In this document: one piece after another, positions 1 to 4,737 of the stretch
Layout: each line of letters begins with the position of its first letter
How positions within the stretch are numbered: position 1 is the stretch's first letter
The notes under the pieces: generated by a model
Seen by the model: only the letters and a program-made list of their open reading frames with translations
Databases searched by the model: none
Told to the model about the DNA's origin: nothing
Made by a program: the position numbers and the translations under genes
DNA from: an uncultured Rickettsiales bacterium
GTDB taxonomy: Bacteria; Pseudomonadota; Alphaproteobacteria; Rickettsiales; UBA1997
Direction of reading: 5' to 3'
Length of the DNA: 6,225 nt
Assembly (NCBI GenBank): GCA_934725005.1
Contig: CAKVBE010000058.1
Location: 1-6,225 of the forward strand

Positions 1-18
1 ACTCAACACTACACATGA

Positions 19-44
19 GGTACGGGATCTCCGAATCCCGTACC
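19..44. repeat. Perfect 10-bp hairpin
   Basis: GGTACGGGAT (19-28) pairs with ATCCCGTACC (35-44) across the six-base loop CTCCGA. The stem is much richer in G+C than its surroundings. On neither strand is there a T-run right after the stem, so it is not a standard intrinsic terminator. It could be an RNA-processing or transcript-end hairpin, or part of a mobile palindromic repeat. The loop and right stem overlap the left arm of the larger inverted repeat that follows. Confidence 0.75.
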
Positions 45-126
45 CAATATTTACAAAACTAAATTTTCATTATTTATTATGTTTAATTGATCGATATTTG
101 TAAATATTAGATGTTGAATTCGGAGA
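28..126. repeat. Long-armed inverted repeat with 39-base centre
   Basis: The left arm (28-57) and the reverse complement of the right arm (97-126) match at about 24 of 30 positions. The outer 9 bases, TCTCCGAAT at 28-36 against ATTCGGAGA at 118-126, are identical. So are the inner 12, AATATTTACAAA at 46-57 against TTTGTAAATATT at 97-108. Only the nine bases between these blocks have diverged. The 39-base centre is A/T-rich. The outward flanks continue as GGG(A) on the left and CCC on the right. The shape fits a small non-autonomous palindromic element or a structured transcript tail. Confidence 0.6.
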
Positions 127-130
127 CCCA

Positions 131-272
131 GCACTTCGCAAAAAACTATTGCCAAATCCTTTCTCTCCTTGAGGGAAAGGATTTAGAGAATAACAATCAA
201 TAGAATCTTCTTGCAACCAGTTAGACTGGCACTTCCACACGAAGTATTGAAAAATTTAGAGAACAACAAACA
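131..272. repeat. Two degenerate direct repeat units, one with a hairpin insertion
   Basis: Unit 1 starts at GCACTTC (131) and unit 2 at GCACTTC (229). Both then reach TATTG (147-151 and 245-249) and a shared block beginning ATTTAGAGAA. The blocks at 181-199 and 254-272 agree at 17 of 19 positions. Unit 1 carries a palindrome between TATTG and the shared block where unit 2 has only a few A's. A third GCACTTTC occurs at 387. The pattern fits repeat duplication followed by gain or loss of a palindromic module. Confidence 0.45.
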
Positions 273-423
273 TAAAAAATCCTTCCCATTTTTGAGGGAA
301 AATGTCAATGCAATCGACAAAGTGGAGCTTAAATCAGATAGTAAAATCTCTCAAACAATTCACAAGCACCATATCGCCCTTTCATGGCACTTTCAATCAA
401 GGATGGAAAGGATTTAGCAATAG
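146..423. mobile_element. MITE-like segment bounded by 27-bp imperfect inverted repeats
   Basis: The left end (146-172) and the reverse complement of the right end (397-423) match at 24 of 27 positions; both read CTATTG, then AAATCCTTTC, then TCCTTGA. The enclosed 278 bases have no transposase and no recognisable gene. Size and inverted ends resemble a miniature inverted-repeat element. However, the left end is itself half of a local palindrome (154-184), so the pattern could equally be independent copies of one palindromic repeat in opposite orientation. No target-site duplication is clear. Confidence 0.35.
154..184. repeat. 14-bp palindromic repeat (hairpin)
   Basis: AAATCCTTTCTCTC (154-167) pairs with GAGGGAAAGGATTT (171-184) over a three-base loop, with a single G:T wobble. 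A degenerate relative lies at 281-301: CCTTCCC, then TTGAGGGAAA, which is identical to 169-178. A half copy lies at 397-414. This is the best-preserved member of a local repeat family and recalls the small palindromic elements spread through Rickettsiales and related genomes. Family membership is inferred, not verified. Confidence 0.6.
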
Positions 424-510
424 CTTTTCTTAACTATTTGTGATAAAAATGTCCATTTCTTATTAAAATTTGAGTCTACACAAATAATTTTAACATTGGA
501 GCACATTTAA

Positions 511-2925
511 TTATTTAGCCATCGTCAAGCCCTTCCAAATATATTCACTTGTAAATGGAATAAAACTCGCTACTGATTCACACATAGTAATTAACACAGT
601 GTATAAACTATTATATGCATCTTGTTTATCTTGATCTATTTCAGATTTCCAAAATCTATTTTTATTTCTTCTTATATACCAATTATTTAATATTTCAAAG
701 AAGTTCTCAGATTCTCTGCATGCATTTCCTATTTCATACTTGTCCATGTATTTTTCTATGTTCTCAACTGTTTCTTTTAGTTTTGATAATATATATCTAT
801 CCATTATATTTTTTGAACTAAAAGATTTTTCAGCCTTTATTCCATCACTGTTCGCATATAAACAGAAAAAGTTATATGAATTTAATATTGGTTTCATACA
901 TGTTCTCAGTATTTCTTTCATATCTTTTCCATCTTGGCTTATAGCAAATTCCTCACATCTAACAACCGGTGATCTTAATAAAAGCCATCTTATAGTATCA
1001 GAACCATATGTATTAAATGCCTCATATGGATCAACATAATTTTTTAATCTTTTTGATAATTTTTTTCCATTTTCACCAACTATATTACCAAAAGATATTA
1101 CATTTTTAAAAGCTGGTTTATCAAATAAAGCAGTTGCCAAAACTGTTAACGTATAGAACCAACCTCTTGTTTGATCACCCTCTGTAATAAAATCAGCTGG
1201 AAAGTTTTTCTCAAAAAATTCTTTATTTTCAAAAGGATAATGCAATTGTGCGTAAGGCATAGAACCACTTTCGAACCAACAATCAAGAACCTCAGGAACT
1301 CTCACCATCATTGATTTTCCTGTTGGATCATCTGGATTTTTCCTTGTTAATTTGTCTATATATGGCCTATGTAAATCTGTTACTTTCACGCCAAAATCTT
1401 TTTCCAATTCAGCAATAGAACCATAAACATCAATTCTTGGGTATTTTGGATCATTGCTTTTCCAAATTGGAATAGGACAACCAAAATATCTATTTCTTGA
1501 TATTGACCAATCTCTTGCACCTTCTAACCATTTTCCAAATCTACCATGTTTTAGATGTTCTGGCATCCAATTGATTAATTCATTATTTTTCAATAGTTTA
1601 TCTTTTATTGCTTCGACTTTAACATACCAAGAAGATATAGCTCTGTATATCAGTGGTGTATCTGTTCTCCAGCAATGTGGATAATTATGAATATATTGTT
1701 CAGTTTTTAACCATTTATTTTCTTCTTTTAATTTTATGATTATTGGATCATTTGTATCAAAAACTTGTTGACCTTTATAATCATTTACAATTTCAGTAAA
1801 ACAGCCACCATCATCAACTGGACATATTGTTGGTATACCCATTGGTTTACATACATTATTATCATCTTCACCAAATCCCGGAGCAGTGTGTACTATACCT
1901 GTACCATCGGTGGTTGTAACAAAATCACCATGTATAACACTAAAACAATTTTTACTTTCTTTTACTTCTTTTAAGCTTGCTAAATATGGTAATAATGGTT
2001 CATAATGAAGACCTAATAATTTTTCACCTTTAAATTCTGTAATTATATCAAATTTTCCATCATTATCAGCTAGTTCTTTTTTATATCTTGGAAGTAATGA
2101 TTTTCCAATTACAAAATATTCACTGTTATGTTTTAGTAACACATAATCAAAGTTTTTATTTACGGTTAATGCTAAATTTGATGGTAATGTCCAAGGTGTT
2201 GTTGTCCAAGCAAGGAGGTATATATTCCCCTCTCCCAAGGGGCGAGGAAGTAAATTATCAACAAGTTTAAACTTTACAGTTACTGCCTTATCTGCTTTTT
2301 CTCTATAAGAATTATCCATTTTTGTTTCAGCATTAGATAATGGAGTTTGACATTTCCATGAATATGGCATAACTCTAAAATCTTCATAAACTAAACCTTT
2401 ATCATATAATTCTTTAAATACATGTATTACGGATTCCATGTAATTTAAATCCATCGTTTTATAGCCATTTTCAAAATCTACCCAACGACCAGATCTATTA
2501 ACATATTCCTTCCATTCTTTAACAAATCTTAATGCGTCAGACTTACAAAATTCATTGAATTTATCTATACCGTATTCTTCGATAGCTTTTTTGCCACTTA
2601 TACCTAGATTCTTTTCAGCATTCATTTCAGCTGGAAGACCGTGACAATCCCAACCAAATTGTCTTTTAACTCTTTTTCCCTTCATTGTCTGGTATCTAGC
2701 AACTGTATCTTTTATGTAACCTGCTAATATATGTCCATAATGTGGCATACCATTCGCAAAAGGAGGTCCATCAAAAAATACAAAATCATTAGTTTTATCT
2801 TCTTTCTCTCTATTTTTTACAGATTTTTCAAAAATTTTATTCTCATTCCAAAATTTTAATACGCTTTCTTCTATCTTATTCTGTTCTATATTATTTTCTG
2901 GCTCTGGATAATATTTTTTTGACAT
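511..2925 (-). CDS. ileS: Isoleucyl-tRNA synthetase, type 2 (eukaryote-like), C-terminally short
   Basis: Class I synthetase that charges tRNA-Ile in the cytoplasm, activating isoleucine with ATP and clearing misactivated valine in its CP1 editing domain. Seen in order: the HIGH-type motif PHYGH (61-65); FGWDCHGLPAE soon after; editing motifs WTTTPWTLP (240-248) and GTGIVHTAPGFGEDD (341-355); DCWFESG (548-554); the KMSKS-type loop KLSKR (622-626) followed by LKNYVDP; then a helical anticodon-binding bundle ending in FIPFTSEYIWKGL. The DCWFESG and SKRLKNY signatures mark type 2, the kind found in eukaryotes, Rickettsiales and some other bacteria and generally mupirocin-insensitive. Type-2 enzymes usually have roughly 1,030-1,100 residues; this one ends at 804, so the C-terminal region involved in anticodon recognition is missing. 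LLPRPLGEGN (225-234) looks like a repeat-derived insertion. ATG at 2923-2925 gives the normal N-terminus. No clear Shine-Dalgarno is visible. Confidence 0.93.
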   Translation of the reverse strand: MSKKYYPEPENNIEQNKIEESVLKFWNENKIFEKSVKNREKEDKTNDFVFFDGPPFANGMPHYGHILAGYIKDTVARYQTMKGKRVKRQFGWDCHGLPAEMNAEKNLGISGKKAIEEYGIDKFNEFCKSDALRFVKEWKEYVNRSGRWVDFENGYKTMDLNYMESVIHVFKELYDKGLVYEDFRVMPYSWKCQTPLSNAETKMDNSYREKADKAVTVKFKLVDNLLPRPLGEGNIYLLAWTTTPWTLPSNLALTVNKNFDYVLLKHNSEYFVIGKSLLPRYKKELADNDGKFDIITEFKGEKLLGLHYEPLLPYLASLKEVKESKNCFSVIHGDFVTTTDGTGIVHTAPGFGEDDNNVCKPMGIPTICPVDDGGCFTEIVNDYKGQQVFDTNDPIIIKLKEENKWLKTEQYIHNYPHCWRTDTPLIYRAISSWYVKVEAIKDKLLKNNELINWMPEHLKHGRFGKWLEGARDWSISRNRYFGCPIPIWKSNDPKYPRIDVYGSIAELEKDFGVKVTDLHRPYIDKLTRKNPDDPTGKSMMVRVPEVLDCWFESGSMPYAQLHYPFENKEFFEKNFPADFITEGDQTRGWFYTLTVLATALFDKPAFKNVISFGNIVGENGKKLSKRLKNYVDPYEAFNTYGSDTIRWLLLRSPVVRCEEFAISQDGKDMKEILRTCMKPILNSYNFFCLYANSDGIKAEKSFSSKNIMDRYILSKLKETVENIEKYMDKYEIGNACRESENFFEILNNWYIRRNKNRFWKSEIDQDKQDAYNSLYTVLITMCESVASFIPFTSEYIWKGLTMAK
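2229..2247 (-). repeat. Palindromic repeat inserted in frame inside ileS
   Basis: CCTC (2229-2232) pairs with GAGG (2244-2247), and CCC (2234-2236) with GGG (2240-2242), with one T/C mismatch and the loop AAG. This gives a compact G+C-rich hairpin in an otherwise A/T-rich gene. On the coding strand it supplies PRPLGEG within NLLPRPLGEGN, between the VTVKFKL strand and LLAWTTTPWTLP, a spot where related enzymes have a short variable loop. The small CTCCC-AAGG-GGGAG type of palindrome is seen in many bacterial genomes, and Rickettsiales are known to carry in-frame palindromic elements in genes. That this is one of them is inference. Confidence 0.55.
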
Positions 2926-2965
2926 TATCTTAAACTATACAATATTTACAATCATTTGTTAATAC

Positions 2966-2994
2966 ATGTTAATTGTACCATTATTTTTAGTCAA
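2966..2994 (-). promoter_or_regulatory. Candidate sigma70 promoter for ileS
   Basis: On the minus strand TTGACT (2994-2989; five of six consensus bases) is followed after exactly 17 bases by TAACAT (2971-2966; four of six). Transcription would start near 2959, leaving a leader of about 34 bases before the ATG at 2925. That is too short for a T-box or other large leader riboswitch. A 10-bp inverted repeat arm (2969-2978) overlaps the -10. Confidence 0.5.
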
Positions 2995-3039
2995 TTATTT
3001 TTTAATAACTTTAAATAATTTTTTATCATGTACAATTAA
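2969..3039. repeat. 10-bp inverted repeat in the divergent intergenic region
   Basis: TTAATTGTAC (2969-2978) and GTACAATTAA (3030-3039) are perfect inverted copies separated by 51 bases of A/T-rich DNA. The left arm covers the candidate ileS -10. Possible roles are paired operator half-sites affecting both divergent genes, or chance in an A/T-rich spacer; the GTAC cores make the match somewhat less trivial. The rest of 2926-3119 has stops in every plus-strand frame and holds no remnant of the missing AlaRS N-terminal half. Confidence 0.35.
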
Positions 3040-3058
3040 TTTAATTTTTTTAGTAACA

Positions 3059-3087
3059 TTTACTTTTTAAATAGCTTTATTTAGTAT
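3059..3087 (+). promoter_or_regulatory. Weak candidate promoter for the alaS fragment
   Basis: TTTACT (3059-3064; four of six -35 bases) lies 17 bases from TAGTAT (3082-3087; four of six -10 bases). A start near 3094 would leave about 26 leader bases before the ATG at 3120. Matches this good are common in A/T-rich DNA, so support is modest. If real, it shows that the headless alaS frame has its own transcription start. Confidence 0.25.
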
Positions 3088-3119
3088 TGATATTTAGAAA
3101 ACACTTTACTGTTTAATTT

Positions 3120-4700
3120 ATGAAAGAAAAGCCATTATTTAGCGGAAAGATAGCTTTTACATTGTATGATACATATGGATTTCCACTAGACTTAACACAA
3201 ATGATCTTGAAAGAAAAAGGTATTGAGATCAATATTGATGAGTTCGAGAATGCTATGCGTGAACAAAGAGAACGTTCAAGAGCTAATTGGGTTGGTTCTG
3301 GCGATACAAAAGCCAATAATTTGTATCTAAAAATTGAGGATAAATGTCAATTTCTAGGATATACTGAAAATAAAATTAATGCAACAATTTTAAAACTAAT
3401 AAAAGATAATAGATTTGTTGAAGAAGTTCATAAAGGTGATAAAGTTGAGATAATTACTGATAAAACTGTTCTATATGGTGAAGCCGGTGGTCAGGTTGGA
3501 GACTCTGGACTGATTGTTCTATTAAACAAGGAAAACTTGTCGATTCCATTACCATTTTCTATCATTCAGATAAATGATACCAAAAAAACAAGTAATGGTC
3601 TAATAATTCAAAAAGGTATCGTCGAGCTTGGAAGTTTTAAAGTGGGTGATTTAGTAAACGTTACATTTAATTCTGAAAGAAGAAAAAAAATAAAAGCAAA
3701 TCATTCAGCAACACACCTTTTACATTATGCACTCAGGAGTGTTTTGGGCGTTTCAGTAACTCAAAAAGGTTCTTATGTTGACGAGAAGAGATTAAGACTT
3801 GATGTAGCTTGTGATAACCAAATATCTCAGGAAAATTTGTTAAAAGTAGAGGAAATTGTTAACAACTTGATTATACAAAATACACCAATAAAAACGGAGT
3901 TAATGAACATAGACGAGGCAAAAAAGACTGGTGCCATGGCCCTTTTTGGCGAAAAATATGGAAAACAAGTTAGAGTTGTTTCTATGGGATTAGCTAAAAC
4001 CAAAAAAAGTAATTCAAGTAATACTAATTATGATTTAGTTGATTCATTAAGTTCTTTGTCTAACAACACAGAAGAAAAATATTGTTCTATTGAATTCTGC
4101 GGTGGCACACATACAGAAATGACAGGAAATATAGGGTTCTTCAAAATAGTTAAAGAAGAATCAGTAGCTAGCGGTATCAGAAGGATCGAGGCCTTAACAG
4201 GAATTGAGGCAATAAATTTTGTTAATAAAAAATTGCAAGTAGTTGATACTATTTCAGCCGAGTTTAAGGTATCTATTGGCGATCTTGTTGACAAGATTAA
4301 TTCTGTTGTAAAAGAAAACAAAGATTTAAATAAAAAGATTTGTGAATTAGAAAAATCAAAAATAAATGATATAGTCTTGAAAGAAGAGAACGTAAATAGT
4401 TTCAGATTATGTCATGAAATTATAGATAATATAAACCCACAAGACTTAAAGTGCGCTTTACTTGGATGGTTAAACAACAGATACAAAGATGATAGTATTA
4501 TTGTCTTAATTTGCAAAAATGCTAACAAAAATACAATAGTTGTCGGCGTTTCCAAAAATATAACACGCAATTATAATGCTACTGATATCTTGAAAAGGTT
4601 TGGTGGAAATGGTGGTGGACAACAGCATTTTGCTATGGGTAACATCAACAATATTCCTGAAAATATTAAAAAGGTTTTGTTGTCAATAATTAATAATTAA
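3120..4700 (+). CDS. alaS: Alanyl-tRNA synthetase C-terminal half (editing domain plus C-Ala); catalytic half absent
   Basis: Bacterial AlaRS has about 875 residues; this frame has 526 and begins at FSGKIAFTLYDTYGFPLDLT, which lies at the very end of the N-terminal catalytic region in full-length enzymes. Seen in order: the end of the tRNA-recognition helices (about 1-60, with EQRERSRANWVGSGD of alphaproteobacterial flavour); a beta-barrel with YGEAGGQVGDSG; the editing site with metal ligands H195 and H199 (HSATH) and C327 and H331 (CGGTH); a coiled linker (about 380-425); and C-Ala/DHHA1 ending in GGNGGGQ (495-501). Class II motifs 1-3 are absent, so this product cannot activate alanine. 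It could deacylate mischarged Ser- or Gly-tRNA-Ala, like a large AlaX protein, or act as the beta subunit of a split AlaRS, as in Nanoarchaeum equitans. An in-frame TAA at 3114-3116 makes ATG 3120 the most upstream start. No Shine-Dalgarno is evident. A Ser/Asn-rich insertion spans about 291-320. Confidence 0.9.
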   Translation: MKEKPLFSGKIAFTLYDTYGFPLDLTQMILKEKGIEINIDEFENAMREQRERSRANWVGSGDTKANNLYLKIEDKCQFLGYTENKINATILKLIKDNRFVEEVHKGDKVEIITDKTVLYGEAGGQVGDSGLIVLLNKENLSIPLPFSIIQINDTKKTSNGLIIQKGIVELGSFKVGDLVNVTFNSERRKKIKANHSATHLLHYALRSVLGVSVTQKGSYVDEKRLRLDVACDNQISQENLLKVEEIVNNLIIQNTPIKTELMNIDEAKKTGAMALFGEKYGKQVRVVSMGLAKTKKSNSSNTNYDLVDSLSSLSNNTEEKYCSIEFCGGTHTEMTGNIGFFKIVKEESVASGIRRIEALTGIEAINFVNKKLQVVDTISAEFKVSIGDLVDKINSVVKENKDLNKKICELEKSKINDIVLKEENVNSFRLCHEIIDNINPQDLKCALLGWLNNRYKDDSIIVLICKNANKNTIVVGVSKNITRNYNATDILKRFGGNGGGQQHFAMGNINNIPENIKKVLLSIINN

Positions 4701-4719
4701 TAATTAATAACTAATAATT
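4685..4719. repeat. Five-copy heptanucleotide tandem repeat across the alaS stop
   Basis: Five units of AATAATT run from 4685 to 4719; the fourth is AATAACT and the others are perfect. They encode the last codons of the alaS frame, include its TAA at 4698-4700, and extend into the spacer before the next gene. As the unit is not a multiple of three, unit gain or loss by slippage would alter the spacer, and possibly the last residues of AlaRS. Confidence 0.75.
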
Positions 4720-4737
4720 AAACTAGGTTAAATCAAT

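Larger units (their letters stand above)
1..510. other. Repeat-rich intergenic region without a credible gene
   Basis: No credible protein or tRNA gene is visible here. A short plus-strand frame at 211-417 (TTG start, 68 codons) has no recognisable domain and is built largely from repeat sequence. Instead there are several nested structures: a perfect hairpin at 19-44, a long-armed inverted repeat at about 28-126, a strong palindrome at 154-184, degenerate direct repeats at 131-272, and inverted termini at 146-172 and 397-423. The region lies downstream of the minus-strand ileS stop at 511. In the ileS frame the codons just past that stop soon reach another TAA, and I see nothing resembling the missing IleRS C-terminus in the other minus-strand frames. 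No strong intrinsic terminator for ileS is evident; an 8-bp all-A/T inverted repeat (463-470 with 486-493) is too weak to call. Confidence 0.7.

Noticed and set aside
211..417. A 68-codon plus-strand frame with a TTG start in the repeat region
   Set aside because: It is composed of degenerate repeat sequence, has no recognisable domain or ribosome binding site, and crosses the inverted-end motif.
463..493. A possible intrinsic terminator for ileS (TTAAAATT pairing with AATTTTAA)
   Set aside because: The stem is only A/T pairs with a 15-base loop and no following U-run on the ileS transcript, so it is too weak to call.
1..510. CRISPR array or tRNA gene among the repeats
   Set aside because: There is no regular repeat-spacer periodicity, and no cloverleaf with a TTCGA-type T-arm and CCA-proximal acceptor stem could be assembled.
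615..2270. Several plus-strand frames of 60-99 codons opposite ileS
   Set aside because: They lie antisense to a strongly supported synthetase, show hydrophobic low-complexity translations typical of antisense A/T-rich DNA, and have no family features.
2926..2965. A T-box or leader riboswitch controlling ileS
   Set aside because: The predicted leader is about 34 bases, far too short, and T-boxes are not expected in this type of bacterium.
2926..3119. Decayed remains of the AlaRS catalytic half, or a frameshifted continuation
   Set aside because: All three plus frames carry stops within about 60 bases of the ATG and no residues resembling the region before YDTYGFP can be read.
3113..3316. 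A 67-codon minus-strand frame over the start of the AlaRS fragment
   Set aside because: It is the antisense shadow of the conserved YDTYGFP region.
4028..4321. A 97-codon minus-strand frame within the AlaRS fragment
   Set aside because: It is antisense to the CGGTH editing region, whose conservation explains the open frame.
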